Shown: piece by piece, positions 29,546-38,790 of the stretch
Layout of the letters: each line of letters begins with the position of its first letter
Position numbering within the stretch: the first letter of the stretch is position 1
Made by a program: the position numbers and the translations under genes
The notes under the pieces: model-generated
What the model was told of the DNA's origin: nothing
The model's input: only the letters and a program-made list of their open reading frames with translations
Databases searched by the model: none
Assembly: GCF_018688495.1 (NCBI RefSeq)
Contig: NZ_CP061320.1
Coordinates: forward strand, 654,586 to 718,585
Length of the DNA: 64,000 bases
Direction: 5' to 3'
Origin: Polynucleobacter sp. Adler-ghost
Lineage (GTDB): Bacteria > Pseudomonadota > Gammaproteobacteria > Burkholderiales > Burkholderiaceae

Positions 29546-31786
29546 ATGACAAAAACTATTAATACAAACACTACCAACGCTACCAACACTTCACGTCGCC
29601 ACTTTATTGTTGGATCAAGCGCTATCGCAACTGGTCTAGCAATTGGCTTTGACTTCTCCTTCATCTCATCAGCAAATGCTGCTATGGGGACTGGCACAAC
29701 TGCTATGGCCCCACTCGCAACACCAGAGATTGGTGTTTGGGTGGTGATTAAGCCAAACGATGACATCGTTGTGCGTATCGTCCGCTCGGAGATGGGTCAG
29801 GGAACTATTACTGGCTTAGCCCAAATGGTTGCTGAAGAATTACAGTGCGACTGGAAAAAAGTATCTTACGAGTACCCATCGCCAGCTGAGAGTCTCAAGC
29901 GTAAGCAAGCATGGGGTAGCTACTCTACTGGTGGTAGTCGCGGTATTCGTACTTCTGAGCAGTATGTTCGTAAGGGTGGAGCAGCTGCTCGCATCATGTT
30001 GGTACAGGCTGCAGCTAATCAATGGAATGTCCCAGTGTCTGAGTGCGTAGCTAAAGACAGCGTCATTACACACACCCCATCTGGTCGTAAAACTACTTTT
30101 GGAAAAGTATCAGTTGCTGCATCTCAGTTAGAAGTGCCAAAGGAGATTGCTCTTAAAGATCCTAAAGAGTGGACTGTGATCGGCAAGTCATTGAATCGTA
30201 TTGATGGCACGGCTGACAAGGTCACCGGTAAGCAAATCTATGCCATTGACCTCAAGTTGCCTGGCATGCTGGTTGCCACTATTAAAGAGTCTCCAGTATT
30301 TGGCGGTAAGGTCAAAAGCTACGATGCCACCAAGGCTAGCAGTATCAAAGGGGTGAAGAAGGTCATTCAAGTAAATGATTCTTCGATTGCCGTGATTGCT
30401 GATACTTTCTGGCAGGCAAAGACGGGTTTAGATGCCGTCAATATTGTTTGGGATAACGGTAGCAATGGGGATGTTTCTAGCGCAACGATTAAGAAAATGC
30501 TCGAAGAGGGGCTGACAGCTAACGATACTTTTGTAGGCAACTCCAATGGTGATGCTAAGGAAGCGATTGCTAAGGCATCTAAAAAGATTGAGGCAACCTA
30601 TTTCTATCCATTCTTAAACCATGCAACGCTAGAGCCACAAACTGCAACGGCAAAGTGGACGCCAGATTCTTGCGAAGCTTGGGTTCCAACCCAAGATGGT
30701 GAAGCATCCTTGGCTGCGGTAATTGCTGCTTCAGGCTTGCCTTCAGAAAAATGTAATGTGTATAAGGTCAACCTCGGTGGTGGATTTGGTCGTCGCGGCG
30801 CCTTCCAGGATTACACAACTCAGGCTGTCAATATCGCCAAGCAAATGCCGGGCACACCAATCAAATTGATTTGGACTCGCGAAGAGGATATGACGCAGGG
30901 TCGTTATCACCCGGTGATGATGTGCAAAATGACTGCCGCGATTGACGATAAGAAAAATATTACTGGCCTAGATATGCGTTTGTCCGGCCAATCTATTTTG
31001 GCAACAGTGCGTCCAGCAGTAGTGGCGGCTAATAAGGGTAAGGATCCTGTAGTGTTTCAGGGATTAGATCCTGCGGGTGAGCATGGCATTACTTATAGCT
31101 TTCCGAATTTGATGGTTGACCATGCAATGCGAAATACCCATGTGCCACCAGGTTTCTGGCGTGGCGTGAACGTCAATCAAAATGCCGTCTTCCTGGAAAC
31201 CTTTATGGATGAAATGGCTGAAGCTACCGGTGTTGACGCTGTGGAATTCCGTCGCAAGCATATGGAGAAATTCCCTCGTGCAATCGCCGTTCTCAATGCC
31301 GTAGCAGATGGCATTGGTTGGAATAAGCCAGCTAAGCCAGGTGTTTTCCGCGGTGTCGCCCAAATGCGCTCATTTGGAAGTTATGTAGCTGCCGCTTGCG
31401 AGTTATCAGTCACTAATGGGAATGAAGTAAAAATTCATCGCATTGTGGCTGCAACCGACCCTGGTTATGTAGTCAATCCAGCACAAGTTGCTCGTCAAGT
31501 TTCTGGTTCGTTTGTGTACGGCTTATCCGCTCTCTTCGAAGAAGAAATTACGATCGAGAAGGGCGCGGTTGTGCAGAAGAACTTTGATACCTTCAATTCC
31601 ATTCGCCTGTCTCAGATGCCTAAGGTAGAGACGATCATCATTCAAGGTGGTGGTAAGGATTGGGGTGGTGTTGGAGAGCCAACGATTGCCGTGGCAGCAC
31701 CAGCGGTTCTCAATGCGATCTACCGTGCCACAGGCAAGCGCTTGCGCACAGTCCCATTGAAAAACAGCGGCATTAAGTTGGTTTAA
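29546..31786 (+). CDS. Molybdopterin-binding large subunit, IorB/aldehyde oxidoreductase type
   Basis: The 746-residue catalytic subunit belongs to the xanthine dehydrogenase family and has a Tat signal (SRRHFIVGSSAIATG, about residues 14-28), so it is exported folded. Motifs VKPNDDIVVRIVRSEMGQG, GGGFGRRGAFQDYTTQAV and GVGEPTIAVAAPAV, with the catalytic Glu in GEP, are intact. Such enzymes oxidise aldehydes or hydroxylate N-heterocycles such as isoquinoline; the substrate is not readable. A two-subunit form without a FAD subunit normally delivers electrons to a cytochrome c, and a SoxX-like cytochrome gene starts 19 bases downstream. Confidence 0.9.
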   Translation: MTKTINTNTTNATNTSRRHFIVGSSAIATGLAIGFDFSFISSANAAMGTGTTAMAPLATPEIGVWVVIKPNDDIVVRIVRSEMGQGTITGLAQMVAEELQCDWKKVSYEYPSPAESLKRKQAWGSYSTGGSRGIRTSEQYVRKGGAAARIMLVQAAANQWNVPVSECVAKDSVITHTPSGRKTTFGKVSVAASQLEVPKEIALKDPKEWTVIGKSLNRIDGTADKVTGKQIYAIDLKLPGMLVATIKESPVFGGKVKSYDATKASSIKGVKKVIQVNDSSIAVIADTFWQAKTGLDAVNIVWDNGSNGDVSSATIKKMLEEGLTANDTFVGNSNGDAKEAIAKASKKIEATYFYPFLNHATLEPQTATAKWTPDSCEAWVPTQDGEASLAAVIAASGLPSEKCNVYKVNLGGGFGRRGAFQDYTTQAVNIAKQMPGTPIKLIWTREEDMTQGRYHPVMMCKMTAAIDDKKNITGLDMRLSGQSILATVRPAVVAANKGKDPVVFQGLDPAGEHGITYSFPNLMVDHAMRNTHVPPGFWRGVNVNQNAVFLETFMDEMAEATGVDAVEFRRKHMEKFPRAIAVLNAVADGIGWNKPAKPGVFRGVAQMRSFGSYVAAACELSVTNGNEVKIHRIVAATDPGYVVNPAQVARQVSGSFVYGLSALFEEEITIEKGAVVQKNFDTFNSIRLSQMPKVETIIIQGGGKDWGGVGEPTIAVAAPAVLNAIYRATGKRLRTVPLKNSGIKLV

Positions 31787-31805
31787 TGATGATAGGCAAG
31801 CAGGA

Positions 31806-32240
31806 ATGAGACGAACGCTAGCAGCTTTATTGCTAGGGACCTCGACTCTTTTCCTGCCTTGCTTAGCGCACTCTCAAACCTGGGTGGGGGATTCGATTGT
31901 GAATCCCCTTACTTCTTCCCCGGGGGATGCTGTGAAGGGGCGTGCAATAGTAGCTAGTCGTCAAGTCGGTTTATGTTTGCTGTGCCATAGTGGACCATTT
32001 CCGGAAGAGCGCTTTCAGGGTAATCTAGCGCCGGACTTAATTGCTAGCGTCGGCCAATCCACTCCAGCTCAATTACGGGCTCGATTAGTTGATCCAAGCC
32101 GCTTGAACCCAGGAAGTATCATGCCGGCGTACTATCGTACTTCTGGTCTGAGTCGTGTGGCCCCCAAGTTTGCTGATCAGACCATTCTGACTGGCCAAGA
32201 GATAGAAGATGTTGTGGCTTTTTTAGTGAGCCTTCAATAA
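31806..32240 (+). CDS. soxX: SoxX monohaem cytochrome c
   Basis: A 144-residue exported cytochrome. The signal peptide ends near residue 23 (AHS). It has haem site C57-LLC60-H61, GPFPEERFQGNLAPDL typical of SoxX, a probable Met axial ligand in IMPAYY (about 106) and a C-terminal ILTGQEIEDVVAFL helix. SoxX pairs with SoxA to form the SoxAX enzyme that couples thiosulfate to the SoxYZ carrier. It follows the molybdenum hydroxylase by 19 bases, so it may be co-transcribed and could also accept electrons from that enzyme. Confidence 0.92.
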   Translation: MRRTLAALLLGTSTLFLPCLAHSQTWVGDSIVNPLTSSPGDAVKGRAIVASRQVGLCLLCHSGPFPEERFQGNLAPDLIASVGQSTPAQLRARLVDPSRLNPGSIMPAYYRTSGLSRVAPKFADQTILTGQEIEDVVAFLVSLQ

Positions 32241-32263
32241 CCAACTGAAATTATGAAATCAAT

Positions 32264-32749
32264 ATGACTGAGTTCAATCCGAGTTCAAACCCCATCAAAC
32301 TGAGTCGGCGTATGTATTTGTCTGCGCTGGGTCTTTTAGGTCTATCCACTTGGATGGCTCCGAGTTTGACGATGGCTAAAAAGCCAGATGCAATGGAAGC
32401 GATCGCAAAAATCGCTGGCTCGAACACTATTCGTGATGGCCGAGTGAAGTTGGTGATTCCGCCTTTGGTGGAGAGTGGCAACTTGGTGGTTCTCAAGCTC
32501 TCCATAGAAAGCCCCATGACAGCAAATGATTACGTTAAGGCGGTGCATGTGATTGCTGAAGAGAATCCATCCCCCAATATATTCACTGCGTATTTCACAC
32601 CCCGTTCCGGCCGCGCTGAGTTAACTACTCGGGTGAGGTTGGCTGACTCACAACGGGTATGGGCTATTGCACAAATGAGTGATGGTAGCTTTTGGCAGGG
32701 ATATGCCGATACGCTAGTTACTCTTTCAGCTTGCACGGAGATGATATGA
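32264..32749 (+). CDS. soxY: SoxY-type sulfur carrier with atypical C terminus
   Basis: The 161-residue protein has a Tat-type signal (SRRMYLSALGLLGLS, about residues 14-28) and the SoxY beta-sandwich. In canonical SoxY the chain ends in GGCGG, whose Cys is the swinging-arm sulfur carrier. Here it ends TLSACTEMI, so a Cys is present (C157) but the flexible glycines are replaced and four residues follow it. The frame is intact and overlaps soxZ by ATGA. Carrier function is therefore plausible but altered chemistry or partner choice is possible. Confidence 0.85.
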   Translation: MTEFNPSSNPIKLSRRMYLSALGLLGLSTWMAPSLTMAKKPDAMEAIAKIAGSNTIRDGRVKLVIPPLVESGNLVVLKLSIESPMTANDYVKAVHVIAEENPSPNIFTAYFTPRSGRAELTTRVRLADSQRVWAIAQMSDGSFWQGYADTLVTLSACTEMI

Positions 32750-33075
32750 GTAAGACCTCCCGCACTGGTATCACGATGCCAGTCCAAGCAAAAAAAGGTG
32801 CCATTATTGAAATTCGGGCAATTGCTCAGCATGATATGGAGACAGGCTATCGATATACAGAGGATGGAAAGCGGATCCCACGCGACATCATTCGCCTCTT
32901 TACCTGTCAATACAACGGCGAGGAAGTATTCAGAGCGGATTTTTATCCAGGCATCGGCGCTAACCCCCTTATTATTTTCACTACCGTAGCAGTAGCCTCT
33001 GGCACGCTCGTATTTAAGTGGGTGGGGGATGGTGGCTATGAGGCAGTAAACCAGGCGCAAATTACCGTCTCGTGA
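32746..33075 (+). CDS. soxZ: SoxZ sulfur carrier partner
   Basis: A 109-residue immunoglobulin-like protein without signal peptide. It should be carried to the periplasm with SoxY by Tat. The family start (PVQAKKGAIIEIRAIAQHDMETGYR) and NPLIIFTTVAVASGTLVFKW (about residues 72-91) are clear. I chose the ATG at 32746, which overlaps the soxY stop, over an upstream in-frame codon, because the protein family begins there. Confidence 0.93.
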   Translation: MSKTSRTGITMPVQAKKGAIIEIRAIAQHDMETGYRYTEDGKRIPRDIIRLFTCQYNGEEVFRADFYPGIGANPLIIFTTVAVASGTLVFKWVGDGGYEAVNQAQITVS

Positions 33076-33857
33076 ATCTGTTCGTTTTCTGCCTTCGTGT
33101 ATTACCGCTATTGCTCATTCTGATTGGCGTTGATTCTAGTCAGGCACTTGAAGTCTCAAAAGATACTCGGCAATCAAGCTATTACTTGATGACACCAGAA
33201 AATCGGGCAATGCAAGATGACGCTAATCTTAACCCCGCTTTATTTTGGGTCATGGATGGTCAGAGCCTCTGGAAAGAAAAGACCGGAACAAAGAACATCG
33301 CATGTGCATCCTGTCATGGTGATAGTGGGCAAAAGATGGCTGGTGTAGCCACACAGTTTCCTAAGATGCAGAAAGGCAAGTTGCAGACCCTGGAGGGGCA
33401 AATTAATCAGTGTCGGTCATCACGACAAGAGGCCCCGGTACTAGCTTATGAGAGTAAAGAACTCCTAGCCTTAACAACATGGGTAGCAAGTCAATCCAAG
33501 GGTATGCCAATCGCCGTTCAAGAAACGCCTCAGAATAAAAAAGATCTACAACAAGGCCGTCAGTTCTTTAATGAAAGAATGGGTCAACTCAACTTATCTT
33601 GCGCCCAATGTCATCAAGATCGCGCTGGCTTGAAATTAGGAGGAAGTCTCATTCCTCAGGGGCACCCAACTGCCTACCCAATTTACCGAATTGAATGGCA
33701 GACCATGGGGTCTTTACAAAGACGTTTACGCAACTGTATGAGTGGGGTGCGCGCTCAGCAGTTTGAGTACGGCTCGCAAGAGATGGCTCAGTTAGAGTTG
33801 TTTCTGATGTGGCGGGCTAGAGGCATGCCCCTAGAAACTCCAGGGGTCCGGCCTTGA
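33072..33857 (+). CDS. soxA: SoxA dihaem cytochrome c
   Basis: This 261-residue exported cytochrome starts with GTG overlapping the soxZ stop (GTGA). The signal peptide is about 25 residues. Two CXXCH haem sites occur, C78-ASC-H82 and C177-AQC-H181, so it is the dihaem form. Conserved Cys ligands are C114 (INQC) and C222 (RNCMSG); the latter matches the cysteine persulfide haem ligand at the SoxAX active site. No soxB, soxC or soxD follows; purU is next on the other strand. Confidence 0.93.
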   Translation: MNLFVFCLRVLPLLLILIGVDSSQALEVSKDTRQSSYYLMTPENRAMQDDANLNPALFWVMDGQSLWKEKTGTKNIACASCHGDSGQKMAGVATQFPKMQKGKLQTLEGQINQCRSSRQEAPVLAYESKELLALTTWVASQSKGMPIAVQETPQNKKDLQQGRQFFNERMGQLNLSCAQCHQDRAGLKLGGSLIPQGHPTAYPIYRIEWQTMGSLQRRLRNCMSGVRAQQFEYGSQEMAQLELFLMWRARGMPLETPGVRP

Positions 33858-33864
33858 GTACAGC

Positions 33865-34719
33865 TTAGTCTGAGAAAACGACTGAAGTTGCACCATTAAT
33901 CAAAACACGGTCATGCAAATAGTAGCGCAGGGCGCGTGAGAGTACGGTGCGCTCTAGATCTCGACCCTTGCGAACTAAGTCTTCAGGCGTATCGCCATGG
34001 GTGACACGAGTCACGTCTTGCTCAATGATTGGACCTTCATCTAAATCACTGGTCACAAAGTGTGCGGTCGCGCCAATCAACTTGATGCCGCGAGCATGGG
34101 CTTGATGGTAAGGCTTGGCGCCTTTAAAGCTCGGCAAGAATGAGTGGTGAACGTTGATGCAGCGTCCAGATAATTTGGTGGATAAATCATCCGACAGAAT
34201 TTGCATGTAGCGCGCCAAAATAACCATGTCGACTTTTGCATCAGCAACAATTTCAAGGAGCTTTGCTTCTTGCTTTGCCTTCGTCTCTGGCGTCACCGGT
34301 AAGTGATAAAACGGAATATCCGCAAAATCAATACTAGAGTAAACCTCACGCGGATGATTGGAAACAATCCCACTGATAATCATTGGCAACTCACCAATAC
34401 GCCAACGATAGAGAAGATCTACCAAGCAATGATCTAGCTTGGATGCCATGATCAGCACTCGCTTTAAATCTTTTACAGCGCGCAAGTCCCAAGTGAGATC
34501 AAAGCGCTTAGCAATGTCTACAAAGCCAGCTTTGAGAGATTTGGTATCAGCGCTACAGCTAAAGCTCACGCGCATGAAGAAGCGTTTAGAGGCTTTGTCA
34601 TCAAATTGCTGAGCTTCCTCAATATCACCACCTAATTCAAAGATATAGGTTGAAACGGCTGCAACAATGCCCGGTCTATTAGGGCAAGTAAGTGTGAGGT
34701 AGTAGTTTTCTGTGGTCAT
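33865..34719 (-). CDS. purU: Formyltetrahydrofolate deformylase
   Basis: PurU hydrolyses 10-formyl-THF to formate and THF, supplying formate for purine synthesis and balancing one-carbon pools. The 284-residue protein has an N-terminal ACT domain (about 5-80, [19 protein letters not shown]) and a formyltransferase-like domain with [19 protein letters not shown] (about 190-210) and [12 protein letters not shown], which contains the catalytic Asp. It is monocistronic. Confidence 0.95.
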   Translation of the reverse strand: MTTENYYLTLTCPNRPGIVAAVSTYIFELGGDIEEAQQFDDKASKRFFMRVSFSCSADTKSLKAGFVDIAKRFDLTWDLRAVKDLKRVLIMASKLDHCLVDLLYRWRIGELPMIISGIVSNHPREVYSSIDFADIPFYHLPVTPETKAKQEAKLLEIVADAKVDMVILARYMQILSDDLSTKLSGRCINVHHSFLPSFKGAKPYHQAHARGIKLIGATAHFVTSDLDEGPIIEQDVTRVTHGDTPEDLVRKGRDLERTVLSRALRYYLHDRVLINGATSVVFSD

Positions 34720-34767
34720 GACTTTAAAAGGGGGAAAGATTACTTTTAGGACGTAATTTTAGACTGC

Positions 34768-35175
34768 TTATTTGGTGGTAGTGAGGCTATCTGCTGGACC
34801 TAGGTAGGGCTCGCTCATATCTTTGATTTTGGGAACGGGGATATCCGAACAAATCGGCTTTGGTCCTAAGGCATTCAGAAAATTGCAATCTTGCTTGGTT
34901 GCCGCGGAGGCGGCGTGTTCCAAAGGGGACTTGCCAGTGGTTACAGTAGAGATAGCACTAGCTGCAGTTGAAGGGTTGGCTACTGCTGCCGATACCGCTA
35001 CTGAGCCTGCAGAGCTTGCAGCGGTAGTGGCAGATCCTCCTAAAGCCATTAATGGCGCTGCACAAGCACTCAAATTGAAGCAAAGAACAATGCATCCAAA
35101 AGCAGTCCAGCCCGATGGGTTTGGTCTGCTTTGACGGACATTCAAAATGGGACGTTTATTTGCGCTGGCAAACAA
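34768..35175 (-). CDS. Small Ala-rich lipoprotein, unknown
   Basis: A protein of up to 135 residues with a lipobox-like LSACAAP near residue 38, so probably an outer-membrane lipoprotein. After the Cys it is rich in Ala, Ser and Thr, and a Cys pair (NFLNALGPKPIC) occurs near the end. Only TTG starts are available; a TTG at 35145 gives a better signal peptide than the first at 35175, which overlaps the upstream gene by 20 bases. It is not recognised beyond that and probably shares an operon with the gene upstream. Confidence 0.5.
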   Translation of the reverse strand: MFASANKRPILNVRQSRPNPSGWTAFGCIVLCFNLSACAAPLMALGGSATTAASSAGSVAVSAAVANPSTAASAISTVTTGKSPLEHAASAATKQDCNFLNALGPKPICSDIPVPKIKDMSEPYLGPADSLTTTK

Positions 35176-35563
35176 CGTTGAACACTCCAGCTGCCCAAGA
35201 CTCGCTTACTACAGGCTCAAATTCACTATTGGGAGTTTTGTTGTCTGAAACCACCTTGCCGCTACCTTTATTGCCAGCGAACTCTTTGTATTCGATTGGT
35301 CGGTAGCTAATGGCTGGGCAGTCGTACTCATTGATGCCGATGATTGAGCTAACAGGCTGTTTTGTTTTTGGGTTAACGCCAGGTTTCTTCAAGTCGAGCA
35401 TAGACATGATTTGTGCTTTTTCGCCAGATGCGCTGACCGTATCAAGATCAACATACACCACCATCACCGCATTAGATCCTAATTCTTTCCACTCAGCGAA
35501 GCTGCTAGAAAACGGTAGTAAGGAGAGGGTGGTAAAAAGAGTTAGTACGTATATTTTTTTCAT
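35156..35563 (-). CDS. Secreted surface-adhesin-E-like protein
   Basis: The roughly 135-residue exported protein has a Sec signal of about 20 residues (MKKIYVLTLF to FAE). The mature part starts WKELGSNAVMVVYVDLDTVS and contains MLDLKKPG, YDCPAISYRPI and a terminal VVCQ. This layout resembles the small surface-adhesin E family often found in Burkholderiales, whose function is poorly known. I chose the second Met (35563) over the first (35575) because it directly precedes the signal peptide. Confidence 0.65.
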   Translation of the reverse strand: MKKIYVLTLFTTLSLLPFSSSFAEWKELGSNAVMVVYVDLDTVSASGEKAQIMSMLDLKKPGVNPKTKQPVSSIIGINEYDCPAISYRPIEYKEFAGNKGSGKVVSDNKTPNSEFEPVVSESWAAGVFNVVCQRK

Positions 35564-35634
35564 AATCAATAGCATTGTCAGTAAGTAGTTTGAGTCTCAA
35601 CAGGGCTCTTAGGAATCATTCTAAACGCCCCAGC

Positions 35635-38100
35635 TTATTTTTCCTTAATACTCAGGTCTAGTTGTCGGCTGATCTTTTGGGGTTTCATTTGTAAGGGAAG
35701 GTATTCATTTCGAGCCCAAAGCGCGCTCATGTTACGGTACAGCTTATTCTGTACCCAGCCAGATTGTCCAGTTTGGTACACAAAGAGGGACTGCTCTAAG
35801 TCAGCGAGGTCATAGAGTGTGCGCAGACTGGGAGCCTGCTTAGTTTCAAAAGGATTATCAGCCCTCAGCAGTTCGAGACGCCCTACATTGATGCTAAAGC
35901 TGTCGCCAGGAAACGGCTGCGTTAAATTGAAGAAATTTCCAAGCAGTGGTACCTTGCTTAAAGGGCGATGCTCGGAGACTGCAATATGCGCGTTACCCCA
36001 TACCCAATTTTTAGGGTTGCTACCAAATTGGGAACTAAGCTGCTCAAGCGCCTTATCAAACGCCGCATTCGAAGCATCTACACAACTCTCAATCTGTTCA
36101 GTTTTGGGGTCGTTACACCAAGGGCTGTTGGGGTTTTGTAATTGCAATATCAGCGCATGTCTAAAGCTACGCGTACCGTAATTCTCTGTGAATAAATAAG
36201 TTAAGCGTGAGAAGAGTTTGCGTGTGAGTTGGTCAGCCCAAGCATTAAATAGGAGCGCACCACTACTATCGATTTTCATGTCCCCATCAAAGTTCTTGCT
36301 AAGCTCAATTGCTTGTTGGGCTAGTGGATGTGTTGACTGTACCGATTTAAATAATTCTAATAATGGGGTGGCACCCAAAGACAAGGTATCTGCTTGCATA
36401 GTTTTCATGGAGGCGAGGTCATGTGTTGACTTGCCCTGAATGAGATCCACAATTCTGTCATAGCGGGTTGGTAGATCCCAATCGCCGGTCAATGGATTTG
36501 GATCGTTATTGGCTAAGATTTTCTGGTTGGCTGTAGCGATCCAATGAGCCTCTGGGTTATTGCTATTAGGCAGTTGCTCGAAGGGGACGTAGCCAGTCCA
36601 ATCATATTGCTTCTCCCAGCCCAAGGCTGGCGCCACGCCATACAAACCTTGATGCAAAGTGCGTTTTGGGGCGACCCCAGTAGTTTGAAGCGAAATGTTC
36701 CCATCTACATCCGCCATCACCACGTTTTGCATGGGCGCATAGTTTTTGCGTAGCGCCTGCTTGAATGTATTTAAATCTTTGGCGTGATTCATATCCAGCA
36801 AACCGGCAACGGACTGGTTTTCAATATCCAGCGCTGTCCAGCGTAAAGACAAAACAAAACGATCGGTGTCGATGGCTCGTTTTGCGCGTGCATAGGATTC
36901 AGAAATCACTGGACCATGCCGCGTCTCTTTGACTAAAAAGCGCACGGAGGGCTCGTCTTTAATGTCGATGATTTCTTGACGAACTTTAAAGGGTAGCGGG
37001 CCGTCTGGTCCTCGATACACTCCAGGATTTTTTGGATCTAGCTGCTCAATATATAAATCCTGAACATCTGGGCCGGTATTCGTAAAGCTCCAGGCAAACT
37101 TATCGGTCCTGCCCAGTACCACTGCCGGAATGCCAGGGAGGGTCGCACCAATGACATTGAGACCTGGCGCCTCTAAGTGAGCCATATACCAAATCGCTGG
37201 CGCCGATAAGCCTAGATGCGGATCGTTTGCCAGCAAGGGCTTTCCAGAGGCTGTCAGCTTTCCACTAAGCGCCCAGTTATTTGATCCAATACCTTCCTTG
37301 CCACCCGGCACTTCATTGATAGTCAATTCGGTTGCTGGTAGCTTCTTGGACTTTTGATCTCTTGTGAGTGGGTTTGGATTAAATACATCAATTTCTTGAT
37401 ACATTTTGGCAAAGTCAACGTTGCTCACAGGCTCACCAGGAGTATATGGTGGCATTACTTCCCATACTTGCTTAGTTGTTAAAAACTGCGATAGTTCGAG
37501 GCGTTGTAATTCTTTTTGCCAGTTACCGCCAAGATCGAGCGCCATCATGAGCATCCACGCCACGCTATCAGTAGGTGACCAATGCCCTGGTTTGGACCCA
37601 GTTAAAAAGTATTCAACTGGAAGGGCCCAGCCTAAGTGGGCATTACCAGCGTTAACTCCATCTGCATAAGACTGAAGTAATCTCTTGGTAGCAATAGGGT
37701 AGTGATCAAACTGTTTCTCAGCGGCACGCTTAATACCCAGCGTCCGAATAAAGCGATCAATTGCGAAGGTCTCTTTACCAAGAATTTCAGAGAGTCGCCC
37801 ACTAGCTAGTCGGCGATTAATTTCCATTTGCCAGGAACGCTCACTTGCATGCAAATAGCCCAAGGCAAAGAGTGCATCAGTAGAACTCTTTGCTTGAATA
37901 TGGGGAATGTCACTCTCATCAAAGGCAATCGAAACAGAATCCCCGAGAGACTTGATGATCCGCTTGCCAGAAGGATTAGTTTGAGCTGAGATGAGGTAGA
38001 TTGTTCCGGCGGCGATGATCAAGACTAGGGCTGCAGAACCAAGCCAAAAGATACCTTTGAGGGCTGATTTCAGGCCTGAGCGTTGCGTGGGTATTTTCAT
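35635..38100 (-). CDS. Penicillin acylase-family Ntn hydrolase
   Basis: The 821-residue exported protein has an N-terminal hydrophobic anchor or signal (about residues 15-38). Autocatalytic cleavage is expected before Ser273 in GIGSNNWALSG, leaving Ser as N-terminal nucleophile of the beta subunit. LLANDPHLGLSAPAIWY, the FAWSFTNTGPDVQDLY segment and GDSFSINVGR fit the penicillin G acylase/AHL acylase superfamily. Substrates range from beta-lactams to acyl-homoserine lactones and cannot be assigned here. It is a monocistronic gene next to tRNA-Leu. Confidence 0.9.
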   Translation of the reverse strand: MKIPTQRSGLKSALKGIFWLGSAALVLIIAAGTIYLISAQTNPSGKRIIKSLGDSVSIAFDESDIPHIQAKSSTDALFALGYLHASERSWQMEINRRLASGRLSEILGKETFAIDRFIRTLGIKRAAEKQFDHYPIATKRLLQSYADGVNAGNAHLGWALPVEYFLTGSKPGHWSPTDSVAWMLMMALDLGGNWQKELQRLELSQFLTTKQVWEVMPPYTPGEPVSNVDFAKMYQEIDVFNPNPLTRDQKSKKLPATELTINEVPGGKEGIGSNNWALSGKLTASGKPLLANDPHLGLSAPAIWYMAHLEAPGLNVIGATLPGIPAVVLGRTDKFAWSFTNTGPDVQDLYIEQLDPKNPGVYRGPDGPLPFKVRQEIIDIKDEPSVRFLVKETRHGPVISESYARAKRAIDTDRFVLSLRWTALDIENQSVAGLLDMNHAKDLNTFKQALRKNYAPMQNVVMADVDGNISLQTTGVAPKRTLHQGLYGVAPALGWEKQYDWTGYVPFEQLPNSNNPEAHWIATANQKILANNDPNPLTGDWDLPTRYDRIVDLIQGKSTHDLASMKTMQADTLSLGATPLLELFKSVQSTHPLAQQAIELSKNFDGDMKIDSSGALLFNAWADQLTRKLFSRLTYLFTENYGTRSFRHALILQLQNPNSPWCNDPKTEQIESCVDASNAAFDKALEQLSSQFGSNPKNWVWGNAHIAVSEHRPLSKVPLLGNFFNLTQPFPGDSFSINVGRLELLRADNPFETKQAPSLRTLYDLADLEQSLFVYQTGQSGWVQNKLYRNMSALWARNEYLPLQMKPQKISRQLDLSIKEK

Positions 38101-38233
38101 GGGAATAGTTTAGTGGGTTTGCCTAAACTAGACCCTAAGCTTGATGAAAGCAGGCTTCCCACCTCCGATAGGGCTCACATGCTAAAATTTTGCTTGTCTT
38201 GGTTTATTTAGTACGGCTTTATTGCTCGTGCGA

Positions 38234-38322
38234 GCCCGAGTGGTGAAATCGGTAGACACAGCAGATTTAAAATCTGCCGACTCAAAAAAGTCGTGCCGGT
38301 TCGATTCCGGCCTCGGGCACCA
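38234..38322 (+). tRNA. tRNA-Leu (TAA)
   Basis: Acceptor GCCCGAG pairs with CTCGGGC. The anticodon loop TTTAAAA carries TAA at 38268-38270, a class II variable arm GACTCAAAAAAGTC is present, the T-arm is GCCGG-TTCGATT-CCGGC, and CCA is encoded at 38320-38322. Confidence 0.97.
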
Positions 38323-38343
38323 ATCGATTGATTTCAGGCATCC

Positions 38344-38790
38344 TTGAAATACCTTTACTTTCTCTCCCTACTTTTATTTGCCACCCCTAGTTTGGCTGCA
38401 GATTCCTTGGTTTTTACTTGTGAGCGTTCGGAAAACAACTACACCGAAACTTATCAACTCAAAGTCACGGCGGCCTCAAAAAATCAGAAAGCCAAAGTCT
38501 TTGTTGATAACCGAGATTTAGATCGGGCTAGCGAGTTGGGTCGGCAAACCATCAGGAGTGTTCTTATTTCTGAATTTACAGTCCTCATTTCAATGGAAGC
38601 CCAGTTTCCCCCGGAAAATTATGATGGTGTTCAGTATGGTGCTGGCTCTGTCATCACGGTGATTGCGATTAATCGCCCAACAGGCCAGTTGAGAAAGGCG
38701 GAGACAGTAAAAGGGGGAATTCTCTCTGCAACCCTAGGTGGGGGTACTAAGACTTATCAAGAGCAATGTCAGGTTATTAATAAGTCTTAA
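38344..38790 (+). CDS. Exported protein of unknown function
   Basis: A 148-residue product with a Sec signal peptide (LYFLSLLLFATPSLA, cleavage near residue 19). The mature part is beta-rich with a conserved-looking pair of Cys (C28 in TCERSE and C143 in EQCQ). The only start available is a TTG directly after the tRNA-Leu gene. It meets exbD tail to tail with a four-base overlap. I do not recognise the family. Confidence 0.55.
   Translation: MKYLYFLSLLLFATPSLAADSLVFTCERSENNYTETYQLKVTAASKNQKAKVFVDNRDLDRASELGRQTIRSVLISEFTVLISMEAQFPPENYDGVQYGAGSVITVIAINRPTGQLRKAETVKGGILSATLGGGTKTYQEQCQVINKS

Noticed and set aside
32530..33060. 176-codon antisense open frame across soxY and soxZ
   Set aside because: The sense strand encodes two clear Sox proteins with overlapping start and stop; the antisense product shows no family features.
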